Assembly: GCA_016936595.1 (NCBI GenBank)
Contig: JAFGXO010000166.1
Span: 1-56,527, forward strand
Direction of reading: 5' to 3'
Length of the DNA: 56,527 bases
Source: Bacteroidales bacterium
GTDB taxonomy: Bacteria; Bacteroidota; Bacteroidia; Bacteroidales; JAFGUD01
Shown: positions 41,973 to 51,252 of the stretch, in pieces
How the letters are laid out: every line of letters starts with the position of its first letter
Position numbering within the stretch: position 1 is the first letter of the stretch
The notes under the pieces: generated by a model
Database searches by the model: none
Told to the model about the DNA's origin: nothing
Seen by the model: only the letters and a program-made list of their open reading frames with translations
Position numbers and translations under genes: made by a program

Positions 41973-44900
41973 ATGAAGATTTTACGCATAGATTTTGAAA
42001 ATATCCACTCACTTAAAGGCATACATTCAATAGATTTTACTCAACCTCCATTGTCTCAAACCGGAATTTTTGCAATAGTTGGACCAACCGGCTCCGGAAA
42101 ATCAACTCTTTTAGACGTTATTATGCTTGCTTTGTATGGACAAATGCCCCGATTTGACAGAAGAATTACAACCGAAACTGTTGAAAAATTTGGAACTGTG
42201 TTAACTCGAGGAACTAAACACGCCTTTGCTCAAGTTGAATATTCTACTCAGGGGAAAAAATATCGTTCAAAATGGTATATTGAATTTAAACGTGTAAATT
42301 TTGATTATTCTATGGAGTTGTCCGAATTATCGTTAAATTCTGTAATTGAAACCGGAAAAATTATCGAGGAAAAAAAGAGTGAAGTACCCAAAATTAACGA
42401 ACAAATTATAGGACTTAGTTATGAACAATTTTTAAAATCTATTATTTTAGCTCAAGGTAGTTTTGCTAAATTTTTGAAAGCAAATCCCGAAGAACGGACA
42501 CAAATGCTTGAGAAAATTACCGGAACCGAAATCTACAGAACCATTGGCAGACGAGCGTTTGAAGTTGCAAAAGATTATAAAAATAAACTTACTGAAAAAG
42601 AAGCGTTACTTTCTCATTTTCAAATTTTAACTGATGATGAAAGGGAATTTATTGTAACCGAAAAAAACGAACTTGAACATAAATCGCAAAAAAATACAGC
42701 TTTAATTAAAATATTAAATGAAAAATTTAATATAAAAAAAGAAATTAGAAATATTCAATCTAAAATTGAAACTCTTAGAAATCAAATTAATATTAATTCT
42801 GATGATTTTAAGAATTTTGAGCAAAATTATAAAAAATTAGAAATACACCAAAAGGTGGTTGTTTATAAAACTGATTTATTTGAGTTAGATGCTTTGCAAA
42901 ATAAAATGGTTGAATTGCAAGAAAAATTGGACAAAAAAAATATTGATTTAATTTCAATAATTAAATTAAAAAATCAATTAGAAGTTGAAAGCAAGAAAAT
43001 TATTGATGATTTATCAAATTCCGAAATTAAATTTAATGATGCTAAACCTTATGTTTTTGAAGCTAAAGAAATTAACAAGCAACATGATTTATTAAATCAA
43101 AATTTGAAAAACAGTAAATCTAATTTTGCCAAAATTAATGCTGATTTTAAAAACAAAAAAAACGATTTGCAGTTAAAAATCGACAACCAAAAAAAGTTGA
43201 CCCTTTTGATTAATCAAACTGACAAATGGTTGCAGGATAACAAAAATTTAGAAAATCTGGGTGTAGATTATATTATAGTTGAACAATTGTTTAAACAGTA
43301 TAATAATGCAAAAATAAAAGCTCAGGAAGCTGTTGTTAAAAGTAATTTTGCTCAAAATTTTGTTTCTCAAAAGTTGGCAAATTATCCGCAAATAATTGAA
43401 GATATAATTAGTTCTTTAAAACACGATTTTTCTAAAATCAACACTTCTGCTATTGATGAGAATATCGAAAGCTTGAAAAATAGTTATGATAAAAAAATAC
43501 AAGAAGAGCAAGCTGCCGAAAAACTATTAGAAATAAGTAAAATGTGCATAGAAACTTGTGAAAAAAACAGGGTATTAACCTCTGATTTAGATTTGCTTAA
43601 TAATGATTTAAAATTGAATGAAAATATATTTTCTAAGACCTCAAATGAACTTGAAATTGTTATAAAAACTATTGAAGAATTAGAAAAAAAACATGAGCGA
43701 GAACAACTTGAAGCAAAATACGAAGATGATAGACTAAAACTTGAAATGAATGCAGAATGCCCTTTGTGTGGCTCAACTGAGCATCCTTTTGTAACTCACA
43801 ATAAAAGGGTTCACGTAGAACTTACAAAAAGTAGTATTGTAAAACAGAAAAAATACAAAGCAGATTTAGACAAGCAAATTCAAACTATTTTATCAAAAAT
43901 AAGCAGTATAAAAACTAATATTGAAAATGTTATATCCCAACAAAAAGACTTGAAATTAAACCAAGCATTACAACAAGAAAAATTTGATAAAATTACTGAA
44001 ATTTATACTCATAAATTAAAAATTGATGAAGAAGGAAAAATTGCTGAATATATTAAAAAAATATTAAATCAGAAAAATCAACTTCAATTAAAAATTAAAT
44101 TAATTGAACAACATCAAACAATAAAAAATCAGCTTTTAGAGGCTGAAAATATAAAAGAAAAAATAGACGCAATTTTTGAAACTAATCTAAAATCAAAAGA
44201 AAAATTATTGCCTTATGAAAATTATTACAAGAATGAAAAAAATCCTGACAATATATTAATCGCGCTAAAAAAGAACTACAATTTATTTGAAACAAATTCT
44301 AAAAAAATTATAGAATTAAGCACTGATATTAACACTTTAAATGCTTTGAGAGCTGACCTCGAAAAACAAATTTTTGAGCTTTCGGAAAATATTAATACTT
44401 CGGAGAGTGAATTAAAAAATACAGAAAACTTAGTTCAAATAAGCAAAAAAGAATTTCAGGATATAGTTAATGTAAAACTCGAAAATTTGATGCCGGAGGT
44501 TTTTGAAAAATTGTATCTTGAAAAAATTGATAATTTAAAAAATCAAAATTTTGAGATTAAAAATAAAATCACAGAGCTGTCAACAACCATAAAAGACATC
44601 GAAAAATCAATTGTTGACACAAAAAACGAGCATAACTTAACTTCTCAAAAAACAGCCCAAAAACAGAAAGATTTAACCCAAAAACTTTCAGAAATTGGTA
44701 TAAACTCGATACAAGAAGCTTCTAAAAATTTATTACATGAAGATAAAGTTATCGAGTTTAAAAATGTTTTAGAAATACTAAAAAAACAACAAATTTCTTT
44801 AAATCAATCTTTAGATGATAATAATTTAAGATTAACCAAATTAGCAGAAAATAACGATGCAGAAACCTTTGAACAAGTTGAAAAACAGCTGGTTACAGTT

Positions 44901-45533
44901 AGTGATTTGCAAAATGAATTGAATATTAAATTTGGTAGTTTAAAAAATAAATTAGAAAATGATGATAATCAAAGACAAAAGAAAGCAGAAATTGCAAAAG
45001 ATTTTGAACATTTGCAAGCCGAAACAGAACGTTGGACAAAATTAAGTAATTTAATTGGTGATGCTAACGGCAAAAAATTTGCTCAAATTGCTCAACAGTT
45101 TACTTTAACAGAGCTTATTATTATTGCAAATATTCATTTAAAAAAATTCTCTAACAGATATATTCTTGATAAAACCGGCGATACGGCAGATAATCTTTTT
45201 GTTTACGATGTGTTTTTAGGAATGTCTAAACGCTCTGTTCATACTCTTTCGGGTGGCGAAACATTTTTAGTGAGCATGTCTATGGCTCTGGCATTATCAG
45301 ATTTAGCAAGCCGAAAAACCAAAATTGAGTCTTTATTTATCGACGAAGGTTTTGGTACCCTTGACGAAACAACTTTAGATAGAGCTTTAGTTAGTTTAGA
45401 AAAATTACATAGTGATTATAACCGAACAATTGGCATAATTTCTCACGTGCCCGAAATTAAAGAAAGAATAAATACTCAAATAAAAATAACTAAAAATAGC
45501 TCGGGATATAGCACTATAGAAGTTGGAGCTTAA
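41973..45533 (+). CDS. sbcC: SbcC-type SMC-like exonuclease ATPase
   Basis: This 1186-residue ABC/SMC-like ATPase has Walker A GPTGSGKST at 37-45. Long coiled coils surround a Zn-hook CPLCG (Cys596, Cys599, midway as expected). Near the C-terminus are the signature LSGGE at 1092-1096 and Walker B LFIDEGFGTLD with Asp1124 and Glu1125. The N-terminus (MKILRIDFENIHSLKG) is the SbcC/Rad50 form. SbcC pairs with the nuclease SbcD to cut hairpins and blocked ends. No SbcD-like gene is adjacent: upstream is the divergent AlkC-like gene and downstream a small YfcE-type phosphoesterase, so SbcD must be elsewhere or the complex is altered. Confidence 0.92.
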   Translation: MKILRIDFENIHSLKGIHSIDFTQPPLSQTGIFAIVGPTGSGKSTLLDVIMLALYGQMPRFDRRITTETVEKFGTVLTRGTKHAFAQVEYSTQGKKYRSKWYIEFKRVNFDYSMELSELSLNSVIETGKIIEEKKSEVPKINEQIIGLSYEQFLKSIILAQGSFAKFLKANPEERTQMLEKITGTEIYRTIGRRAFEVAKDYKNKLTEKEALLSHFQILTDDEREFIVTEKNELEHKSQKNTALIKILNEKFNIKKEIRNIQSKIETLRNQININSDDFKNFEQNYKKLEIHQKVVVYKTDLFELDALQNKMVELQEKLDKKNIDLISIIKLKNQLEVESKKIIDDLSNSEIKFNDAKPYVFEAKEINKQHDLLNQNLKNSKSNFAKINADFKNKKNDLQLKIDNQKKLTLLINQTDKWLQDNKNLENLGVDYIIVEQLFKQYNNAKIKAQEAVVKSNFAQNFVSQKLANYPQIIEDIISSLKHDFSKINTSAIDENIESLKNSYDKKIQEEQAAEKLLEISKMCIETCEKNRVLTSDLDLLNNDLKLNENIFSKTSNELEIVIKTIEELEKKHEREQLEAKYEDDRLKLEMNAECPLCGSTEHPFVTHNKRVHVELTKSSIVKQKKYKADLDKQIQTILSKISSIKTNIENVISQQKDLKLNQALQQEKFDKITEIYTHKLKIDEEGKIAEYIKKILNQKNQLQLKIKLIEQHQTIKNQLLEAENIKEKIDAIFETNLKSKEKLLPYENYYKNEKNPDNILIALKKNYNLFETNSKKIIELSTDINTLNALRADLEKQIFELSENINTSESELKNTENLVQISKKEFQDIVNVKLENLMPEVFEKLYLEKIDNLKNQNFEIKNKITELSTTIKDIEKSIVDTKNEHNLTSQKTAQKQKDLTQKLSEIGINSIQEASKNLLHEDKVIEFKNVLEILKKQQISLNQSLDDNNLRLTKLAENNDAETFEQVEKQLVTVSDLQNELNIKFGSLKNKLENDDNQRQKKAEIAKDFEHLQAETERWTKLSNLIGDANGKKFAQIAQQFTLTELIIIANIHLKKFSNRYILDKTGDTADNLFVYDVFLGMSKRSVHTLSGGETFLVSMSMALALSDLASRKTKIESLFIDEGFGTLDETTLDRALVSLEKLHSDYNRTIGIISHVPEIKERINTQIKITKNSSGYSTIEVGA

Positions 45534-45550
45534 GGTTTTAAATCAAATAC

Positions 45551-46066
45551 ATGAAAAAAATTGGAATAATATCAGACACTCACTCAATATTAACAGACGA
45601 AATTTTTACTTTTTTTAAAAATGTTGATGAAATATGGCACGCCGGAGATATCGGAAATGTTGAAACATCGGATAAATTATCAAATTTTAAACCCATAAGA
45701 GCGGTTTACGGTAATATCGACGGACATGAATTGAGAGTTATTCACCCCGAAAATCAAAGATTTAAAATTGAGGGAGTAGAAGTTTTTATGACGCATATTG
45801 GAGGTTATCCGGGCAGGTATGATGCTCGTATAAAACAAGAAATTTTTTCTAACCCGCCCGATTTATTTATTTCCGGTCATTCTCATATTCTTAAAGTAAT
45901 GAATGATAAAAAGTTAAATTTGTTACATATTAATCCGGGGGCGTTTGGTATTTCCGGTTTTCATCGTTTACGAACTGCCGTGAGATTTGAAATTGACGGA
46001 AAAAATTTTAAAAATATGGAAATTCTGGAGCTTCCAAAATCAATAAAAAAAGTTCCTCCAAAATAA
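45551..46066 (+). CDS. YfcE/MJ0936-family metallophosphoesterase
   Basis: The 171 residues carry the compact phosphoesterase motifs IISDTHS (metal ligands), HAGDIGN, VYGNIDG, THIGGYPG and ISGHSHI. It is a small single-domain enzyme of the YfcE type that cleaves phosphodiesters. It is far too short and lacks the cap domain for SbcD. It starts 17 bases after the sbcC stop and ends 14 bases before the SIR2-like gene, so it is probably co-transcribed with both. Whether it serves sbcC, the SIR2/STAND pair or neither is open. Confidence 0.88.
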   Translation: MKKIGIISDTHSILTDEIFTFFKNVDEIWHAGDIGNVETSDKLSNFKPIRAVYGNIDGHELRVIHPENQRFKIEGVEVFMTHIGGYPGRYDARIKQEIFSNPPDLFISGHSHILKVMNDKKLNLLHINPGAFGISGFHRLRTAVRFEIDGKNFKNMEILELPKSIKKVPPK

Positions 46067-46080
46067 TATTTCTAAATTAT

Positions 46081-47055
46081 TTGCAAAAATTGATTTCTTT
46101 TATCAAATTTGTTTCAAATAATCATAAACGAACTATTGTGTATTCAGACGATTTTGACCTCAGCTATATTACCGAATGGATTGACCAAGAAAAATGTGTT
46201 ATTATACTTGGCCCCGATTTTGCCTTTGACTTTAAACAGTCGCTTTTAAGCGAATTTTACAGTTTTTTGCAAACAAAAAGATATAAATGCGAATTTAATG
46301 ATAAAGATGATTTCTTTGATTCTCATTCAATCAAACCAATGTTTTATCAGCACCTTTCGCGTTTTTTTAAAACTATTAAGCCTTCGGATTTGCACCGTAA
46401 AATTGCTCAAATTCCGTTTCATCTAATCGTTTCTATGTCGCCCGATGTATTGCTTAAACAAATTTTTGAGGAAAATAATTATGATTTTTCGTTTGATTAT
46501 TACGATAAAAACATGAATCCTCAGCCAATTGGACATGTTTCAAAAGAAAAACCATTAATTTACAATTTGCTTGGAGTTCAAAATATGTTTAACTCGTTGG
46601 TTTTTAGTTTTAATCAGCTTTTTGATTATCTCGCAGCAATTTTTGGCGACCATAAACTTGCCGACGGTTTTAAAAAACAGCTCAACGAAGCCCAATCTGT
46701 TTTATTTCTTGGATTTAAATTTAATAAATGGTATTACAAACTCATTTTTAGGCTTTTGGGTTTTTACGAAAATGCTATGTATCAGGCTCCTATGAATGAA
46801 ATTGAAACTCTCAACAACGATGAGATTTTTAATTTTTATGTTAATGAGTTTAATTTTCAATTTATTGATATTCAGGGCGAAAAAATTATCGATTTGCTTT
46901 ATAATCATTATTCCGAAAAAAATCAACTCCGACAACCGGCAAAAGTAAATGATGCTCAAAATGTAACCAATATTATTAATATTCAGGGAAGCAATAATAT
47001 TGTTGCTCAAAACATTAAGGCAAATGATATAGATATTAATCAAAATACTAAATAA
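46081..47055 (+). CDS. SIR2-like domain protein with C-terminal NIV-Q tag
   Basis: The protein has 324 residues and a TTG start; no ATG gives a full N-terminus, and the TTG sits 14 bases after the previous stop. An N-terminal Rossmann-like strand CVIILGPDFAFDFKQSLLSE (39-58), FHLIVSMSPDVLLKQIFEEN (113-132), KPLIYNLLGVQNMF (157-170) and SVLFLGFKFNKWYYKLIFRL (206-225) follow the order of SIR2_2-type domains in STAND-associated defence genes. At the position where these usually have a catalytic 'HLHG', this protein reads NLLG, so NADase activity is doubtful. Residues 296-322 (VTNIINIQGSNNIVAQNIK, ANDIDINQN) form a tag matching that of the SLOG protein. It lies directly upstream of the STAND-LRR gene. 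The family assignment is from memory and moderate. Confidence 0.6.
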   Translation: MQKLISFIKFVSNNHKRTIVYSDDFDLSYITEWIDQEKCVIILGPDFAFDFKQSLLSEFYSFLQTKRYKCEFNDKDDFFDSHSIKPMFYQHLSRFFKTIKPSDLHRKIAQIPFHLIVSMSPDVLLKQIFEENNYDFSFDYYDKNMNPQPIGHVSKEKPLIYNLLGVQNMFNSLVFSFNQLFDYLAAIFGDHKLADGFKKQLNEAQSVLFLGFKFNKWYYKLIFRLLGFYENAMYQAPMNEIETLNNDEIFNFYVNEFNFQFIDIQGEKIIDLLYNHYSEKNQLRQPAKVNDAQNVTNIINIQGSNNIVAQNIKANDIDINQNTK

Positions 47056-47123
47056 ATTTTTTAAAATTTGAACACTGAATATTAAAAAGATTACATATTG
47101 AAAAAATTGAAAAAACAACATCA

Positions 47124-50100
47124 ATGAAACATTATAGATACCCCGGAACAAGACCTTTTACAGAATATGAACGAAAATTATTTTATGGAAGAGATGATGA
47201 CATAATTGAACTATACAAACAAATTCAGCTTGAGCAGCTACTAATATTGTTCGGAAAATCGGGTTTAGGAAAATCGTCTTTGTTAAATGCAGGTGTATTA
47301 CCAAAACTGAAAGAAAATGATAATTTTTTATCCATACCGGTTAGATTTAATGTTTCTAAAGAAGATGTTGAAAAAACACCTTCATCAATTTTACTTGAAA
47401 AAATTTCTCAAGATTTAGAATATGATAATTTTTTATGGGAAAAAATGATTTCTAAACCTCCCGAAAAATTACTTAATATAGATAACGACGAAAGCTTTTG
47501 GTTGGCCTGTAAAACCTTGCAGATACAAAAAAAACCGAATGCAATATTTTTCGTTTTTGATCAATTCGAAGAACTTTTTACTTTTTCGTCTGAACAAGTT
47601 AAGCGGTTTAGTTTTTTATTAGCAACAGTAGTTCACGGGCAAACGCCTCAAAAATTTTTAGATATTATAATTGATAAATCCGACGAAGATGAAGAATATT
47701 TCACCGAAGATGAAATAAATTTTTTATATGAGCCTGTTAATGTGAAGTTTATTATTTCTATTAGATCGGATAAAATGAGCTCTTTAAATAGATTAAAAGA
47801 CTATTTGCCTCAAATTTTACGCCGAACTTATGAATTACAACCTTTAAATATTGAGCAAGCAAAAACTGCAATTTTGCAACCCTCCAGAGCTCCGGGGGAT
47901 TTTATTTCTCCTTCTTTTAGTTTTGATAATCAAACAGTTGAAAAGATAATTAATTATTTGTCAAAACAAAAACAAAAACCAATTGAAACTTTTCAGTTGC
48001 AGTTATTATGTCAATTTAGCGAAGAAATTATTATTCAAAAAATCAAAAAAGGGAAAAATGAGTTAGTTGTTTTTCCTGATGATATTGGCGATTTAGATTC
48101 TGTTTTTTTAAGGCATTACGAAAAGTTAATAAATGCTATCGAAAATGATGACGAAAAGCTTGCTGTGCGTAAATTAATTGAAGAAAACATGATAATTGAC
48201 GGAATGAGAGTGCCTATTCCTGATAAAGTTATTATATATAAACATAAAATAAATCCGGCTCTTTTGCAAAAACTTGTTGATAGCAGAGTTTTACGTTCCG
48301 AGCCAAATTCAACAGGAGGTTACAGTTACGAAATTTCGCATGATACTCTTATTGAGCCTATTACGGTGCTTTTTGAAATCAGAAAAAAAGAAGAAGAAGA
48401 ACGCCAAAAAGAGTTTTTACGTCAGCAAGAAATAGTAAAATTAAAGGAACAGCAAAAACGGCAACGTAGTTTTATGGCCATTGTAAGCATTGCCGCAATA
48501 ATTAGTATCGGTTTTGCTATTTTTGGTATTGTAATGTGGCAAAAAACTGCTGCAGCTAAAGAAGAATTGGAACTTGCCAGAATAAAAGCTGAACAAGCTC
48601 TTATAAAAGCCGATAAATTAGTTGATGCTATATATTTTTATAATGATAAATATGCTTTGGCAAAAGGAATTGGGTATTATTATTTTATTGATGTTGACGG
48701 AAACGAAGTTGATAAACTTGGCCGTTGGTATGCTGCCGAACAGTTTGGTAGTCACGGATATGCAAAAGTGCAAAGTTACGAATACGGTAAAATTACTAAA
48801 ATGCTTTTAGATACCCTTGGAAATACTTATCCTGTTGCGTATCAGGTGAATGACTTAAATCCACAAATTACAGCACTAGATTTAAGCAGTAAAAATTTAA
48901 CCGAATTTCCGCCTCAAATTTTTAATAATCCTCAAATTAAAATTTTATTGTTAAACGAAAATCAAATAACAGCTATTCCTTCTAACATTAAAAAATTAAC
49001 TCAATTAATTGATATTAACCTTAATTCTAATGCGATAGAAATAATTCCTGAAGAAATTTTATATCTTCAAAATCTCAAAATTTTACAGCTAAGCAATAAT
49101 TATCTCAAAAAAATACCTGTTGAAATTGGTCAACTTTCTAATCTTAGAACCATTGAAATTACTAACAATAAACTGCAAAAAATTCCGGCAGAAATTGGCA
49201 ACCTGATTATTTTAACCAAAGCAGATTTTAGTAAAAATAGAATAGATTCGTTACCCGATGAACTTTTTAACTTAACGGGATTGATTGACTTAAATTTGGG
49301 TTATAATCAAATTGTTGAAATTCCGGAGAATATTAAAAATTTATCATATTTAACTTCCCTTAAACTCGATAGTAATAATATTTATACCTTGCCTAACGGG
49401 ATTTGTAATCTGTCTAATTTGGTGTTTTTAGACATTAGTCTTAATAATATTAAAAAATTGCCTGATAGTATAAATAAGCTCCAAAGTTTATTAACTTTAA
49501 AAGCAAATTTTAATAAGTTAACTGAAATACCTTCTGCTTTAACACAGCTCGAAAATATTAAATATTTATCACTCGATTATAATAACATCTCTAAAATTTC
49601 CGAATACATCAGCCACTTTATCAGTCTTATAGAATTGTATTTGTCTGGAAATCAAATTTCTGAATTGCCTACACAAATTGGAGAACTTCAAGAACTTAAA
49701 ATTTTATTTTTAAATGCTAACAAAATTCAAAAATTACCTTTTGAAATCGGGCTTCTCAAAAACTTACAAGAACTACATGTTGCAAGTAATCAAATTAATG
49801 ATGTTTCGCCTTCGATTGGTGATCTGAAAAATTTGTATGTGCTTAATTTATATGATAATAACTTAAGTGTGTTGCCGCTTGGAATTACTTATTTGCCAAT
49901 ATTAAAAACTCTAATTTTAAGCAAAAATTCAATATCTTCATTGCCCCCTGAAATAGGAAATTTAATGAATTTAACAAGTTTTGATTTAAGTAAAAATCAG
50001 ATTAGTTCGTTGCCCCAAGAGTTTAAAAAACTTGTAAATATTGCCGAACTAAATTTAAGTGAAAATGAATTAATTGCTCTACCGGATAGTTTTTATAATT

Positions 50101-50891
50101 TAAATGCTCTTAGAATTTTGAATCTTAGCAACAATCAAATAACAAAAATTTCAAGTAGAATTGGTAATTTAAAACAAGTTACTTATTTGAATTTATCATC
50201 TAATAAATTAAGTTTTTTGCCTGTTGAATTTAATAAACTTTTAAACTTAAACGAGTTATATTTAAACAACAACCAATTAACATCTTTGCCCGAAATAACA
50301 GCAAATTTTTTCTTTTTATCAAAATTAATACTCGATAATAACAATATCACTGCACTGCCCAACGGTATTGGTAATTTGCAAAATTTAACTGTTTTGAGTA
50401 TTAATAACAATCTTTTAAGTAATTTGCCAAACGGAATTGTGAATATTAAAAAGCTAACTTTATTATCGCTTAATAATAATAAAATTGTTGAACTTCCTAA
50501 TGATATGGCTTTGTTGATAAATCTTAAAAAATTATATTGTTCAAATAATAAACTTCAGTATTTTTCCGAAGATGTTTGTGCTATTAAAAACGTACTCGAA
50601 ATTGATTTTTCCGGCAATGATATTGATTCTGTTTTCGAAAATATTAATAACCTCGAAAACTTGACTTTGTTAAATTTATCCAATAATAAAATAAAAGAAA
50701 TTCCCCAGCAAATTGCCGGCTTAAATAATATTTCGGAAATATTGCTTGCAAATAATTTGTTGATTGCTTTACCTTACGAAATTAGAAGTTGCTCAAAATT
50801 ATCAAAATTAGTACTTACTGGTAATAATATAGATGATGATGTTAAAAATAAATTAAAAACTATTTTACCTAATTGTATAATTGAGTTTTAG
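47124..50891 (+). CDS. Membrane-spanning STAND NTPase with C-terminal leucine-rich repeats (NLR-like)
   Basis: The protein has 1255 residues. Residues 1-415 form an nSTAND1-type NTPase: entry motif YRYPGTRPFTEYERKLFYGR, Walker A GKSGLGKSS (44-52), Walker B FFVFDQFEELF with Asp146, sensor ISIRSDKM (211-218), arm and winged-helix region ending in SYEISHDTLIEPI (401-413). A strongly basic stretch (419-448) precedes one transmembrane helix (450-471). After a short coil and a link domain (500-575), about 28 leucine-rich repeats of roughly 23 residues run from 580 to 1240 (pattern LxxLxLxxNxIxxLPxxIxxL). Basic residues before the helix put the NTPase in the cytoplasm and the LRRs outside the inner membrane. 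The gap to the SIR2-like gene is 68 bases. In eukaryotic NLRs and bacterial Avs-like systems this layout senses a ligand and triggers an effector; that role is inferred here. Confidence 0.8.
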   Translation: MKHYRYPGTRPFTEYERKLFYGRDDDIIELYKQIQLEQLLILFGKSGLGKSSLLNAGVLPKLKENDNFLSIPVRFNVSKEDVEKTPSSILLEKISQDLEYDNFLWEKMISKPPEKLLNIDNDESFWLACKTLQIQKKPNAIFFVFDQFEELFTFSSEQVKRFSFLLATVVHGQTPQKFLDIIIDKSDEDEEYFTEDEINFLYEPVNVKFIISIRSDKMSSLNRLKDYLPQILRRTYELQPLNIEQAKTAILQPSRAPGDFISPSFSFDNQTVEKIINYLSKQKQKPIETFQLQLLCQFSEEIIIQKIKKGKNELVVFPDDIGDLDSVFLRHYEKLINAIENDDEKLAVRKLIEENMIIDGMRVPIPDKVIIYKHKINPALLQKLVDSRVLRSEPNSTGGYSYEISHDTLIEPITVLFEIRKKEEEERQKEFLRQQEIVKLKEQQKRQRSFMAIVSIAAIISIGFAIFGIVMWQKTAAAKEELELARIKAEQALIKADKLVDAIYFYNDKYALAKGIGYYYFIDVDGNEVDKLGRWYAAEQFGSHGYAKVQSYEYGKITKMLLDTLGNTYPVAYQVNDLNPQITALDLSSKNLTEFPPQIFNNPQIKILLLNENQITAIPSNIKKLTQLIDINLNSNAIEIIPEEILYLQNLKILQLSNNYLKKIPVEIGQLSNLRTIEITNNKLQKIPAEIGNLIILTKADFSKNRIDSLPDELFNLTGLIDLNLGYNQIVEIPENIKNLSYLTSLKLDSNNIYTLPNGICNLSNLVFLDISLNNIKKLPDSINKLQSLLTLKANFNKLTEIPSALTQLENIKYLSLDYNNISKISEYISHFISLIELYLSGNQISELPTQIGELQELKILFLNANKIQKLPFEIGLLKNLQELHVASNQINDVSPSIGDLKNLYVLNLYDNNLSVLPLGITYLPILKTLILSKNSISSLPPEIGNLMNLTSFDLSKNQISSLPQEFKKLVNIAELNLSENELIALPDSFYNLNALRILNLSNNQITKISSRIGNLKQVTYLNLSSNKLSFLPVEFNKLLNLNELYLNNNQLTSLPEITANFFFLSKLILDNNNITALPNGIGNLQNLTVLSINNNLLSNLPNGIVNIKKLTLLSLNNNKIVELPNDMALLINLKKLYCSNNKLQYFSEDVCAIKNVLEIDFSGNDIDSVFENINNLENLTLLNLSNNKIKEIPQQIAGLNNISEILLANNLLIALPYEIRSCSKLSKLVLTGNNIDDDVKNKLKTILPNCIIEF

Positions 50892-50916
50892 TTTTAATTT
50901 ATTTCCTGATTTTTTT

Positions 50917-50946
50917 AAGCCAAGTTCAACAGCTTGGCTTTTTTGT
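50917..50946 (+). terminator. Rho-independent terminator after the STAND gene
   Basis: The perfect 8-bp stem aagccaag (50917-50924) / cttggctt (50933-50940) is followed directly by a run of six T. It lies 25 bases after the stop and marks the end of the sbcC-yfcE-SIR2-STAND transcript. Confidence 0.85.
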
Positions 50947-51252
50947 GTTAAATTTCACATAAAAATTATTTTTTCTAAAATATTAAAATCTCATTAAAAG
51001 GTTTTGTTGTTTATTCCTTTTAAAAATTGCGTAATTGTCTGAAAAAAAGCTGTTTATGTTTTTATAGAGTGATAAAAATTAAGTGATTTATTATTGTTTT
51101 GTGATTTAAAAATAATATTTGTACTTATGAGCTATTTTAAAGTTTATAAACACAAAATAGTGTTTCGTCAAAAATATAAGTTAAAAATTAAAAACTTGAA
51201 ACTATTTAACTACAAATTGCGTCTATTAACAAAATCCTTAAATTTATTTAAT
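50947..51252. other. Intergenic region before the T9SS beta-helix gene
   Basis: About 300 bases between a terminator and the start of the giant T9SS gene. A frame open from 51094 runs in phase into the gene, but it is rich in Lys/Leu/Tyr and Phe with no family match, and the true signal peptide begins at 51253. The promoter is not clear: AATATTTG at 51114-51121 is only a near match to TAnnTTTG. Confidence 0.45.

Noticed and set aside
45551-46066. SbcD nuclease partner of SbcC
   Set aside because: At 171 residues it lacks the capping domain and length of SbcD (about 380-400) and matches the compact YfcE type.
46702-47151. 149-codon minus-strand frame over the SIR2-like gene 3' end
   Set aside because: It is the antisense of a well-supported gene and is rich in Ile/Phe/Asn as expected for the complement of AT-rich coding sequence; no family match.
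51094-51252. 53-residue N-terminal extension of the T9SS beta-helix protein
   Set aside because: A canonical signal peptide begins at 51253; the extension is Lys/Leu/Tyr/Phe-rich and would hide it.
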